Source: Mesobacillus jeotgali
GTDB lineage: Bacteria; Bacillota; Bacilli; Bacillales; Cytobacillaceae
DNA length: 64,000 bases
Direction: 5' to 3'
NCBI RefSeq assembly: GCF_014856545.2
Contig: NZ_CP109811.1
Location: forward strand, 1,916,001 to 1,980,000
The number at the start of each line of letters is the position of its first letter. Position 1 is the first letter of the stretch. A model generated the notes under the pieces. That model was not told the origin of the DNA. It was given only the letters and a program-made list of their open reading frames with translations, and did no database searches. The position numbers were made by a program, and so were the translations under genes. This document shows positions 1 through 8,264 of the stretch, piece by piece.

Positions 1-963
1 GAACACGGCGTCAATATTATGGAGGTCAAAGGGACTGGACCAGCAGGCCGGATTACCGAAGAAGATATACTTGCCTTTGTTCATTTAAGAGAGCAAGGGG
101 CTGCGAGCCATTCGGAAGGTGGTTCCGAACAGCAGGTTCCGAACGTTTCGCAACTAGCTTCCGAACAAGAGGTTCCGATGGTTTCAAAACATGCTTCCGA
201 ACTGCAGGCTCCGAATGTTTCAGAAGCAGGTTCCGAAGAACAGGTTGCTGCTCGAAGCGAAGGTGTCCATCTGGATATATTGCCATTCCGCGGCCGCCGC
301 AAGCAGATTGCAAAAAAGATGGTCCAATCCATGTATACCATCCCTCACTGTACTCATTTTGAAGAAATTGATGTCAGCGAGTTGATTGCTTTAAGGGAAG
401 AGATCAAGGCTTCCGGTAACTCTATATCTGCAACGGCATTTTTCATTAAAGTCCTTTCGATTGCGTTGAAAGAATTTCCGGTCTTTAATGCAAAGCTCGA
501 TGAAGAAAATGAAAATATCCAGCTGTTGCGTGAACATCATATCGGAATTGCCGTGGACACTCCAGAAGGCCTGATCGTGCCGGTAATCAGGAATGTTGAG
601 CAGAAGAATTTAAAGAATATCCATAGTGAAATGAAGCGTCTGACAAAGCTCGCCCTTGATGACAAGCTTACGGTAAAGGATATATCAGGCGGAACATTCA
701 CGATCAGCAATGTGGGTCCACTGGGCGGCAGCATTGGTGCTACACCAATCATCCAGCACCCGCAGACAGCGCTTGTTTCCTTCCATAAAACAAAGAAACG
801 GCCAGTTGTCACAGATCAAGATGAAATTGCCATCCGGTCTATCATGAATCTGTCAATGGCATTTGACCACAGAGTCGCAGACGGGGCAACGGCTGTTGCT
901 TTTACAAACCGTTTCGCACAGTTGATTGAGAACCCGAAAATGATGCTATTGGAATTGATGTAA
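1..963 (+). CDS. 2-oxo acid dehydrogenase E2 component (dihydrolipoyl acyltransferase), 5' partial
   Basis: The reading frame is open from base 1, so the gene starts left of the window; the ATG at 19 is internal. The first residues (EHGVNI then KGTGPAGRITEEDI) are the end of the peripheral E1/E3-binding domain. A Ser/Glu/Val-rich linker made of 12-residue repeats follows, and then a complete acyltransferase catalytic domain with the active-site DHRVADG near the C-terminus. E2 transfers an acyl group from lipoyl-lysine to CoA in a cytosolic pyruvate, branched-chain or acetoin dehydrogenase complex; which substrate cannot be told from this part. The lipoyl domain is outside the window. The gene lies 127 bp before hppD, so it may belong to the same catabolic locus, but a promoter-like sequence lies between. 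Confidence 0.9.
   Translation, partial: EHGVNIMEVKGTGPAGRITEEDILAFVHLREQGAASHSEGGSEQQVPNVSQLASEQEVPMVSKHASELQAPNVSEAGSEEQVAARSEGVHLDILPFRGRRKQIAKKMVQSMYTIPHCTHFEEIDVSELIALREEIKASGNSISATAFFIKVLSIALKEFPVFNAKLDEENENIQLLREHHIGIAVDTPEGLIVPVIRNVEQKNLKNIHSEMKRLTKLALDDKLTVKDISGGTFTISNVGPLGGSIGATPIIQHPQTALVSFHKTKKRPVVTDQDEIAIRSIMNLSMAFDHRVADGATAVAFTNRFAQLIENPKMMLLELM
123..266 (+). repeat. 36-bp tandem repeat in the E2 linker, four copies
   Basis: TTCCGAA recurs at 123, 159, 195 and 231, exactly 36 bp apart, so the frame is kept and the protein carries 12-residue repeats of the type SEQQVPNVSQLA, SEQEVPMVSKHA, SELQAPNVSEAG and a shorter fourth copy. It lies between the E1/E3-binding domain and the catalytic domain, where E2 proteins usually have an Ala/Pro-rich flexible linker. 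Confidence 0.9.
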
Positions 964-1020
964 CAGTTTCAAGAATAGATACTTTACCACACAAAAGCAT
1001 CATAGCTTTACATCACGCTC

Positions 1021-1048
1021 TTGAGAGGGCTGGGATAATTACTATAAA
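1021..1048 (+). promoter_or_regulatory. candidate sigma-A promoter of the tyrosine degradation cluster
   Basis: TTGAGA at 1021-1026, a 16-bp spacer and TATAAA at 1043-1048, 43 bp before the hppD ATG. It follows the E2 gene and would allow the hppD cluster to be transcribed separately. Predicted from motif match only. Confidence 0.5.
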
Positions 1049-1090
1049 ATAATTTTAAATATTATAAATATTCTTTCAGGAGGTTTTACA

Positions 1091-2206
1091 ATGCAAGAGA
1101 AAGTAATGGTATCTGGCCAAAATACAGAGGACTTTTTTCCGGTACAGGATGTTGATTATTTAGAGCTTTATGTAGGGAATGCCAAGCAGGCATCTCACTT
1201 TTTCCAGACGGCTTTTGGCTTTAAGGTAGTTGCCTATTCCGGCCTTGAAACAGGGAATCGCGAAACAACATCCTATGTCCTGCAGCAGCGAAAGATCCGT
1301 CTTGTTGTGACTGGAACGTACAATGATTCATCTCGTGTAGCCCAGTTTGTCAAGACTCACGGCGATGGCGTCAAGGACATTGCGCTTGCTGTTGATGATG
1401 TTGAGAAGGCGTATGAGGGAGCGGTTAAGCGGGGAGCAATTGAAATCCAGCCGCCGCATGAAGTTTCTGATGAAAACGGTACGTTAAAAAAGGCGGTCAT
1501 CGGTACATATGGTGACACCATCCATACACTTGTTGAAAGAAAAAATTACAAAGGCTTGTTCATGCCAGGGTTTGTTGAACACGAAACAACAGTCCCTGTG
1601 AATGACGCTGGTTTCATCGGGATTGACCATGTTGTCGGCAATGTTGAGAGAATGGAAGAATGGGTTAACTATTATGCCAATGTTATGGGCTTCAAGGAAA
1701 TGAAGCATTTCACTGATAAGGATATCGTTACTGAGTATTCAGCGTTGATGTCTAAAGTAATGCACAATGGCGGCCGCATCAAATTCCCGATTAACGAGCC
1801 GGCAGAAGGCAAGCGCAAGTCGCAGATCCAGGAATACTTGGAGTTCTACAACGGACCTGGCGTTCAGCATCTAGCGATTTTGACAGAGGATATTGTCAGC
1901 ACAGTAGCACAACTGCGTGAAAATGGTGTTGAATTCCTGAACACACCGGATTCTTACTATGAAATGCTGTCAGAGCGTGTTGGCGAAATTGATGAAGAAA
2001 TCGATAAGCTAAAAGAGCTTAGCATTTTAGTAGACCGTGACGATGAAGGTTATCTGCTGCAGATCTTCACGAAGCCAGTCGTAGACCGTCCAACGCTATT
2101 CATTGAAATCATCCAGCGCAAAGGTGCAAGAGGTTTTGGTGAAGGAAACTTCAAGGCTCTATTCGAATCAATCGAGCGTGAACAGGAACGACGCGGCAAC
2201 CTTTAA
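1091..2206 (+). CDS. hppD: 4-hydroxyphenylpyruvate dioxygenase
   Basis: This 371-residue VOC-fold, Fe(II)-dependent dioxygenase converts 4-hydroxyphenylpyruvate to homogentisate in tyrosine catabolism. The expected iron ligands are visible: H180 (GIDHVVGN), H260 (GVQHLAIL) and E339 (LFIEIIQRKGARGFGEGNF), with the conserved C-terminal gate helix GNFKALFESIE. Length is normal for the family. AGGAGGT at 1079-1085 fixes the ATG at 1091. It heads a cluster with an aminotransferase, fumarylacetoacetase and homogentisate dioxygenase, which supports the specific assignment over 4-hydroxymandelate synthase. A short hairpin follows the stop. Confidence 0.95.
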   Translation: MQEKVMVSGQNTEDFFPVQDVDYLELYVGNAKQASHFFQTAFGFKVVAYSGLETGNRETTSYVLQQRKIRLVVTGTYNDSSRVAQFVKTHGDGVKDIALAVDDVEKAYEGAVKRGAIEIQPPHEVSDENGTLKKAVIGTYGDTIHTLVERKNYKGLFMPGFVEHETTVPVNDAGFIGIDHVVGNVERMEEWVNYYANVMGFKEMKHFTDKDIVTEYSALMSKVMHNGGRIKFPINEPAEGKRKSQIQEYLEFYNGPGVQHLAILTEDIVSTVAQLRENGVEFLNTPDSYYEMLSERVGEIDEEIDKLKELSILVDRDDEGYLLQIFTKPVVDRPTLFIEIIQRKGARGFGEGNFKALFESIEREQERRGNL

Positions 2207-2220
2207 TAGCAGGGAGTGAA

Positions 2221-2241
2221 GGGGGCGAAACGCTCCCTTTT
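2221..2241 (+). terminator. short hairpin with T-run after hppD
   Basis: GGGGGCG, loop AAA, CGCTCCC, then TTTT. It sits between hppD and the aminotransferase, which otherwise look like one operon, so it may act as a partial terminator that lowers downstream expression. Confidence 0.5.
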
Positions 2242-2276
2242 CGTTGTAAGTGCGACTGTGAAATGGGGGGATGAAC

Positions 2277-3368
2277 ATGAATGTAAGAGCAAGAGCAGAA
2301 CTCGAAGGAATCACACCATACGCCCTCGGACAGACAATTGAGGAGATTAAAGAACAGTATGGACTTACTAAAGTAAGGAAGCTTTCGGATAATGAAAATG
2401 TGTATGGCACTTCGCCAAAAGTCAGAGAAGCAATCATGCAGGCTTCATCTAATCTGGCATTCTATCCGGACGGATTGACCTCAGGAATCGTTGAGAAGCT
2501 TTCCACCTATTATAAATTGGACCAAAAGCAATTTCTTGTATCAAACGGTTCAGAGGAAATCATTCGTCTTTTGACAAGAGCATACATTGGTAAAAATGAT
2601 GAAGCGGTCATGGCAGAGGTTACTTTCCCTCGCTATAAAACGAATGTGGTGATCGAAGGCGGCAGAGCTGTCACTGTACCGATGATCGACGGCAGGCATG
2701 ATCTTAAAAAAATGCAGGAAGCCATCAACGAAAAAACTAAAATGGTATTCGTTTGCAACCCGAACAACCCAACCGGGACGATTGTCGCCAAGCAAGATTT
2801 GCTTTCTTTTATCGACAATGTGCCTTCAAATGTGCTGATCATCATGGATGAAGCTTATTTTGAATACACAGATTCTGATGAATTCCTGGATACGATGACA
2901 TTGCTTGATCAATATCAAAACATCGTCATCCTCAGAACTTTTTCGAAAATCTATGGCCTTGCCAGTCTGCGAGTCGGCTATGGCATCATGCATGAAGATA
3001 TCGCGACGGAGCTTCATAAAGTCAGGGACGTCTTCAATGTGAACCAGCTTGCACAGGAAGCAGCAATGGCTGCTATAGAGGACCAGGATTTCGTGAAAGA
3101 CTGTGCAGCTAAAAATAGTGCAGAAAGAGCATTCCTGAGTGCGAAGTTCAAAGAGTTGGAGATTGATAGTTTTCCATCGCAATCCAATTTTTTGTTTGCT
3201 TTCACGAATAGACCGGTTATTCAGAAGCTGACGGAAAATGGTGTGCTTGTCAGGCAGATGCACCTGCCAGGGTACAAGGAAGCATTCCGGATCACTCTCG
3301 GCACACATGAAGACCATGAGTTCATTTTGCAAGTCGTCAGCCAGCTTTTTCATGAAAGGGCGGTGTAA
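2277..3368 (+). CDS. HisC-like aminotransferase, probably acting on aromatic substrates
   Basis: A fold-type I PLP aminotransferase of the histidinol-phosphate aminotransferase family, 363 residues. The family motifs CNPNNPTG, DEAYFEY and the PLP lysine in RTFSKIYGLASLRVGYG (K224) are intact. The G-run at 2265-2270 is too close to the ATG at 2271 and suits the ATG at 2277 better. True hisC genes normally sit in his operons; here it lies between hppD and homogentisate genes, so tyrosine to 4-hydroxyphenylpyruvate transamination is the likely role. That is inference from context: HisC proteins of bacilli are known to accept aromatic amino acids. Confidence 0.85.
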   Translation: MNVRARAELEGITPYALGQTIEEIKEQYGLTKVRKLSDNENVYGTSPKVREAIMQASSNLAFYPDGLTSGIVEKLSTYYKLDQKQFLVSNGSEEIIRLLTRAYIGKNDEAVMAEVTFPRYKTNVVIEGGRAVTVPMIDGRHDLKKMQEAINEKTKMVFVCNPNNPTGTIVAKQDLLSFIDNVPSNVLIIMDEAYFEYTDSDEFLDTMTLLDQYQNIVILRTFSKIYGLASLRVGYGIMHEDIATELHKVRDVFNVNQLAQEAAMAAIEDQDFVKDCAAKNSAERAFLSAKFKELEIDSFPSQSNFLFAFTNRPVIQKLTENGVLVRQMHLPGYKEAFRITLGTHEDHEFILQVVSQLFHERAV

Positions 3369-3371
3369 GCC

Positions 3372-3983
3372 TTGGAAATCAAAACAGATCAACTTGAATG
3401 GAGAGACGCATACAAGCTCTTGCAAGGCTCAGTCCTGCCGCGGCCCATTGCCTTTGTTTCCAGCCAGGATGAAAACGGGAACGCCAATCTGGCTCCATTC
3501 AGTTTTTTTACCGTCATCAGCTCAAACCCGATGATGGTCTGCTTTTCGCCAATGAGAAGAGGGACTGACGGCGCGAAGAAAGATACCCTGAAAAATATTG
3601 AAAGCACAAAGGAGTTCGTCATCAATATTGTCAGTGAGGAGTTCGTCCAGCAGATGAATGACTGTGCGACGGAATTCGCGTCAGATGTCGATGAATTCGA
3701 GGCTTCCGGACTGACCAAGGTTGACAGTGTTGCAGTTAGACCTTCACGAGTCAAAGAGTCCAAGGTCCATCTTGAGTGTATTCTCGATCAGGTCCTGCAC
3801 TTTGGCGGGGAAGAAGCTGGAGCTGGCAGCCTTGTCATTGGCAAAGTTGTTCATGTCCATGTTGAAGATGATCTTTATGAAAATGGCCGCATTAATTCTG
3901 AGAAGCTAAATCCGGTTGGCAGGCTGGCAGGCGCAACTTATACTCTGCCCCTGGCCAAAACCTTTGAACTGCAAAGAAAATAG
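3372..3983 (+). CDS. flavin reductase-like FMN-binding protein
   Basis: 203 residues from a TTG start three bases after the aminotransferase stop. The N-terminal part (LPRPIAFVSSQDENGNANLAPFSFF) is the typical start of the flavin reductase-like (DIM6/NTAB) split-barrel family, and the phrase TLKNIESTKEFVINIV is a family hallmark. Members bind FMN and reduce flavin or act on small aromatic substrates. It lies between the aminotransferase and the fumarylacetoacetase, so it is probably co-expressed with tyrosine degradation, but none of the standard pathway steps needs it; its substrate is unknown. Confidence 0.8.
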   Translation: MEIKTDQLEWRDAYKLLQGSVLPRPIAFVSSQDENGNANLAPFSFFTVISSNPMMVCFSPMRRGTDGAKKDTLKNIESTKEFVINIVSEEFVQQMNDCATEFASDVDEFEASGLTKVDSVAVRPSRVKESKVHLECILDQVLHFGGEEAGAGSLVIGKVVHVHVEDDLYENGRINSEKLNPVGRLAGATYTLPLAKTFELQRK

Positions 3984-3991
3984 GTGATCAC

Positions 3992-4915
3992 ATGAAATTC
4001 ATTACTTTTACGAAAAAAGACGGAACAGTGAGAGCTGGCTGGATCAACTCCAGCAATATGGCAGTTGATATGCATGAAGCATCGAATGGGACATTGCCTG
4101 ACAATATGCTTGCATTCATCGAAAACCATGCTGCATTCATGGAGTATATCCAAGAAAATAAAGGCTTGATTGAGACAGGGAATGGTTCTTATCCGCTGAC
4201 TGAAGTAACCTTGAACGCGCCGCTCCCAAATCCTAAGAGTGTACGTGATTTTTACGCATTCGAGCAGCATGTAAAAACAGCAAGGGAGAACCGGGGGCTG
4301 GAAATGATTCCTGAATGGTATGAGATCCCGGTGTTCTATTTTACCAACCATCTTGCCATCAAAGGACCAGAAGATGAAATCAGGCGTCCGCAAGCATGCG
4401 AGTGGCTCGATTATGAATTGGAAATCGCTTGTGTCATCGGCAAGGAAGGCCGGAATATCAAGGCTGAGGATGCAGAACAGCATATATTCGGATTTTTTAT
4501 CATGAATGACTGGAGTGCCCGCGATCTGCAGCGTCACGAAATGAAAGTAGGCCTTGGACCGGCGAAGGGCAAGGATTTCGCGACTTCAATTGGTCCATAT
4601 CTGGTCACAAAGGATGAGCTAGATTCCATCAAGGCGGAGAAAGGCTATGACCTTCAGATGACAGCAAGGGTGAACGGACGGGAACTTTCAAGTGGCAATG
4701 TGAAGAATCTTTATTACTCCTTCGGCGAGATGATTGAGCGTGCTTCCGCGGGGACGACCCTGTACCCGGGAGAGGTAATCGGCTCAGGCACAGTTGGAAC
4801 AGGCTGTATCCTGGAACTGGGTACAGATGTCCACCGTTGGCTGGAGCCCGGTGATGAAGTAGAACTTGAGATTGAAGGACTTGGTGTTTTGAAAAATAAA
4901 ATAATCGAAGACTAG
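3992..4915 (+). CDS. fumarylacetoacetate hydrolase family protein
   Basis: 307 residues. The FAH fold is recognised from DYELEIACVIGKEGRNI and FGFFIMNDWSARDLQ, giving the metal ligands E142, E144 and D173, plus the GPAKGKDFATSIGP segment with its conserved lysine. Family members cleave C-C bonds of acylpyruvates or fumarylacetoacetate. Next to hppD and hmgA, hydrolysis of fumarylacetoacetate to fumarate and acetoacetate is the most likely role; fumarylpyruvate hydrolase is the alternative. AGGTGATC just upstream is the ribosome site. It ends 15 bp before the hmgA ATG. Confidence 0.88.
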   Translation: MKFITFTKKDGTVRAGWINSSNMAVDMHEASNGTLPDNMLAFIENHAAFMEYIQENKGLIETGNGSYPLTEVTLNAPLPNPKSVRDFYAFEQHVKTARENRGLEMIPEWYEIPVFYFTNHLAIKGPEDEIRRPQACEWLDYELEIACVIGKEGRNIKAEDAEQHIFGFFIMNDWSARDLQRHEMKVGLGPAKGKDFATSIGPYLVTKDELDSIKAEKGYDLQMTARVNGRELSSGNVKNLYYSFGEMIERASAGTTLYPGEVIGSGTVGTGCILELGTDVHRWLEPGDEVELEIEGLGVLKNKIIED

Positions 4916-4930
4916 AAAGAAGGTGTATCA

Positions 4931-6089
4931 ATGTATTACCGTCAGCTGGGAGAAATCCCAAAGAAAAGGCATATCCATTTTTAAAAAGGAAGACGGTTCG
5001 CTTTTTCGCGAGCAGGTAATGGGAACCAAAGGGTTTTCCGGCACACAGTCAATCCTTTATCATCACCATATGCCGACAGAGGTAGTAAAAAGTGAATTGA
5101 TCGGCAGCTACATGCCTGAATATGAAGAGCAGGAATCATTGAACCATCGGCACTTCCTGACCGACCAGATTACGAAAACTGGGGATGCTCTAAGTGGAAG
5201 GGAATATATCCTCGGTAATGACGACCTCCTAATTGGATTCGCGAATATCACTGAAACGATGAAGCAATTTTACCGCAATGGTGATGGAGATGAAATGTTC
5301 TTTTTCCATCATGGATCCGGCAAGGTGGAAACGATGTTTGGAACGATAAACTATCGTCCTGGTGATTATGTCGTGATCCCAATCGGCACGATGTACAGGG
5401 TTGTTCCAGATGATTCTGAGCAGACAAAGGCATTGATTGTTGAATCGTTCAGCCAGATTACCACTCCTCGACGTTACCGCAATGAATATGGGCAGCTTCT
5501 CGAGCACAGTCCATTCTGTGAACGTGACATCCGCGGGCCGGAAACGCTGGAAACCTTCTCTGAAAAAGGGGAGCATGAGGTGATTACCAAGACGCGCGGC
5601 CATCTGCATCGTCACGTGTTGAACCACCACCCGCTTGATGTTGTCGGCTGGGATGGCTATTTGTATCCGTGGGCATTCAATATCGAGGACTTCGAGCCAA
5701 TCACCGGCCGAATCCATCAGCCGCCGCCTGTCCATCAGACATTCGAGGGCCATAATTATGTGGTATGTTCCTTCGTGCCAAGGCTTTACGATTATCATCC
5801 TGAAGCGATTCCGGCACCATATTACCACAGTAACGTAAACAGCGATGAACTGCTGTACTATGTAGAAGGAAACTTCATGAGCCGCAAGGGAATCAAGGAA
5901 GGATCGATCACATTGCATCCAAGCGGAATCCCGCACGGACCGCATCCGGGCAAGACAGAAGCAAGCATCGGCAAAAAAGAAACGTTGGAGCTTGCCGTCA
6001 TGATCGATACATTCCGGCCGTTGAAAACGGTAAAAAAAGCCAAGGATATCGAAGACGACCAGTATATGTATACCTGGATCGAGAAATAA
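4931..6089 (+). CDS. hmgA: homogentisate 1,2-dioxygenase, with a +1 frameshift near the start
   Basis: Ring-cleaving Fe(II) dioxygenase that opens homogentisate to maleylacetoacetate. The family N-terminus MYYRQLGEIPKKRH is encoded from ATG 4931, behind GAAGGTG, but that frame stays correct only to about 4981. At CATTTTTAAAAAGG (4976-4989) a run of five T needs to be four for the frame to continue into KKEDGSLFREQ. From there to 6089 the protein is full length, with the cupin ligands in YYHSNVNSDE and SGIPHGPHPG. The frame that carries the body has a GTG at 4923, but its first 19 or so residues do not resemble the family. Either a sequencing error, a disabled allele or a slippage site; see findings. 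Confidence 0.85.
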
Positions 6090-6098
6090 GGAAATAAG

Positions 6099-6130
6099 AC
6101 CAATTCGCTAAAGAGCGGGTTGGTTTTTTT
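6099..6130 (+). terminator. Rho-independent terminator of the tyrosine cluster
   Basis: An 11-bp stem (6099-6109 with 6114-6124, two G-T pairs), loop AAAG, then seven T. It ends the hppD-hmgA operon ten bases after the hmgA stop. Confidence 0.85.
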
Positions 6131-6137
6131 GTTCAGC

Positions 6138-6167
6138 AACTGGAAAAAACATGCATTTTTTCCAGTT
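6138..6167. repeat. 12-bp perfect inverted repeat
   Basis: AACTGGAAAAAA (6138-6149), six bases CATGCA, and TTTTTTCCAGTT (6156-6167). It stands directly between the hmgA terminator and the GCGAATAAA array. It could be a second transcription terminator or part of the array; there is no gene in it. Confidence 0.7.
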
Positions 6168-6275
6168 TGCGAATAAAATCGTATTTTTGCGAATAAAATT
6201 TTAGATTTTGCGAATAAAATCATTTTTTTGCGAATAAACATATGGTTTTTGCGAATAAAATTTTTTCGCAAAATA
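6167..6275. repeat. five-copy GCGAATAAA array with 20-21 bp spacing
   Basis: GCGAATAAA starts at 6169, 6189, 6210, 6230 and 6251, spacing 20, 21, 20, 21. Four copies read on as GCGAATAAAAT and most are preceded by a run of T; the fourth reads GCGAATAAACA. The block ends with TTTTTTCGCAAAAT (6261-6274), a partial inverted copy. It fills the gene-free region between hmgA and the RNase J gene; from 6276 to 6483 I see only AT-rich sequence and the ribosome site. Confidence 0.85.
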
Positions 6276-6483
6276 TACTAATGGAATTCTCTAATAATCT
6301 GGGCGAAAAACATGAGCAGCACGATCTTCAGTCATTTAAAAACAAGTGAAAAATATTAAAAAAATGCAAAAACGTTTAGTTTTGAGGAATTCCTAAACAT
6401 TATAAGGGTAAACTCATTGCAAAATAATCCAAACCAAAATCGGCAATACTAACAAAATCGATTACGGATTAGGAGGATATGAC

Positions 6484-8142
6484 GTGACTTTATCTATATT
6501 CGCCTTGGGCGGCATCAATGAAATCGGAAAAAACATGTATGTTGTCCAATATGAGGACGATATTTTTGTGATTGACTGCGGAGGGAAGTTTCCTGATGAG
6601 AGTTTATTGGGAATCGATTTGATTATCCCGGAAATGACCTACCTTGAAGAAAACAGAGACAAAATCAGAGGGTTGATTGTAACTCATGGACACGAAGACC
6701 ATATCGGCGGAGTCCCTTATTTCTTCAAAAAGCTGAAAGCGCCAGTATATGCAACAAATTTCACTCTCGGATTAATTGAACTGAAACTCAGTGAGCACAA
6801 ACTGCTGAGAGGGACAGAGCTGAATAAAATCAATTCAGATTCAGTATTGGATTTCGGCAAGGTGAAGGTTTCTTTTTTCAAAGTGAGTCACAGCATCCCG
6901 GATTGTTTAGGAATTGTATTCCATACACCTGAGGGGAATGTTGTTCATACGGGAGACTTCAAATTCGACCTGACGCCGGCTAATGATGAACAATCTGAGA
7001 TTCATAAGATGGCGAAAATTGGAACGGACGGTGTGCTTGCTCTGTTATCAGAGAGCACGAACGCAGAGCGCACTGGTTTGACGCCATCAGAAAGAATGGT
7101 GGCCAGCCATCTTGAAGAAGCCTTCATGAAAGCAGAAGGGAAAATCTTTGTATCAACTTTTGCCTCTAACGTGAACCGGGTTCAGCAGGTCGTTGAGGCA
7201 GCAATCAAGACAGACAGGAAGCTTGCGCTGCTTGGCAGGAGTATGGTCAATGTAGTCGATGTGGCGATCGAAAGAGGGTACTTGAATGTTCCTGAAGGAA
7301 TGCTGATACAACCGAATGTAGTCGACCAACTGGACCCACATAAGGTTGCCATCCTGTGCACGGGCAGCCAGGGAGAGCCGATGGCCGCGCTTTCCCGCCT
7401 CTCAACAGGAAATTATCGCGATGTCTCGGTATATCCAGGAGATACCGTCATCATGGCGGCATCCCCAATTCCCGGAAATGAAAAGGATGTTTCCAAGATC
7501 ATTGATAATTTGTTCAAGCTCGGCGCAAAAGTCATTTACGGCTCTGGCAGCACTACCGGCATGCATGTTTCCGGCCATGGCTACCAGGAAGATCTCAAGC
7601 TGATGCTGACTTTGATGCAGCCTAAGTATTTCATCCCAATTCATGGGGAATACAGGATGCTGCATCACCACCGCTTGCTGGCGGAATCTGTTGGTGTCGA
7701 AAAAGGAAATACATTTATCGTTAAAAATGGTGATATCGTTGACATAGAAAATGGCGAAGCGCGCCAGACACGAAATGTTCCTGCAGGTGATACGTATGTT
7801 GATGGCGTAAGTGTCGGAGATGTGGGCGAGATTGTGCTCAGGGACAGAAAGCAGCTATCCGAGGATGGAATGCTTGTCATTGTCCTGACTTTAAGCAAAG
7901 CTGAACGTAAAATCATTTCTGGGCCAGATACAATCTCACGAGGGTTTGTTTTTGTGAAAAACTCAGAGGACCTTATGAGAGATGTAAACAATCTTGTGAC
8001 AAAAACAGTAACCGAACTTCAAGAAGACAATGTACATCGCTGGAATGTCATTAAGCAGGGAATTAAAAAAGCAGTCGGCCAGCACATCTTCCAAAAAACA
8101 AGAAGAAGGCCGATGATCTTGCCGATTATAATTGAAATTTAA
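6484..8142 (+). CDS. RNase J family ribonuclease (J1-like paralogue)
   Basis: 552 residues, metallo-beta-lactamase/beta-CASP nuclease with endonuclease and 5'-3' exonuclease activity on RNA. FALGGINEIGKN opens the protein and the zinc motif HGHEDH is at residues 68-73; GDFKFDLTP, STNAERTG, IPIHGEYRM and the C-terminal RRRPMILPIIIEI match RNase J1. The housekeeping rnjA of bacilli starts MKFVKNDQ and lies beside the small rpoY-type gene, neither of which is seen here, so this looks like an additional paralogue. The GTG start follows AGGAGG (6471-6476) by seven bases; the ATG at 6479 meets a stop after two codons. Confidence 0.9.
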   Translation: MTLSIFALGGINEIGKNMYVVQYEDDIFVIDCGGKFPDESLLGIDLIIPEMTYLEENRDKIRGLIVTHGHEDHIGGVPYFFKKLKAPVYATNFTLGLIELKLSEHKLLRGTELNKINSDSVLDFGKVKVSFFKVSHSIPDCLGIVFHTPEGNVVHTGDFKFDLTPANDEQSEIHKMAKIGTDGVLALLSESTNAERTGLTPSERMVASHLEEAFMKAEGKIFVSTFASNVNRVQQVVEAAIKTDRKLALLGRSMVNVVDVAIERGYLNVPEGMLIQPNVVDQLDPHKVAILCTGSQGEPMAALSRLSTGNYRDVSVYPGDTVIMAASPIPGNEKDVSKIIDNLFKLGAKVIYGSGSTTGMHVSGHGYQEDLKLMLTLMQPKYFIPIHGEYRMLHHHRLLAESVGVEKGNTFIVKNGDIVDIENGEARQTRNVPAGDTYVDGVSVGDVGEIVLRDRKQLSEDGMLVIVLTLSKAERKIISGPDTISRGFVFVKNSEDLMRDVNNLVTKTVTELQEDNVHRWNVIKQGIKKAVGQHIFQKTRRRPMILPIIIEI

Positions 8143-8150
8143 TGTTATAG

Positions 8151-8188
8151 TGGACCAGGTACTACACTTAGTGCCTGGTCCATTCTGT
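8151..8188 (+). terminator. terminator after the RNase J gene
   Basis: TGGACCAGG (8151-8159) pairs with CCTGGTCCA (8174-8182), followed by the weak T-rich tail TTCTGTT. Confidence 0.65.
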
Positions 8189-8242
8189 TGACATGACACT
8201 ATAAGGTGTCATATATTAAGGAAGTGACACCAAATAGTGTTA
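8188..8242 (+). promoter_or_regulatory. promoter with two matched operator dyads for the SRPBCC-ArsR operon
   Basis: TTGACA at 8188-8193, an 18-bp spacer and TATATT at 8212-8217 form a strong sigma-A promoter. The spacer itself is the dyad TGACAC, six bases, GTGTCA (8194-8211). A second dyad TGACAC, six bases, GTGTTA (8225-8242) begins 31 bp further on, near three helical turns, over the expected start of transcription. The likely ligand is the ArsR-type repressor encoded by the second gene, giving autoregulation. Confidence 0.75.
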
Positions 8243-8264
8243 TTTAACCAATGGAGGGTAAAAC

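Noticed and set aside
4923..4980. GTG start giving an uninterrupted homogentisate dioxygenase
   Set aside because: The first 19 residues are unlike the family, while the family N-terminus is encoded in the other frame from ATG 4931 with a good ribosome site.
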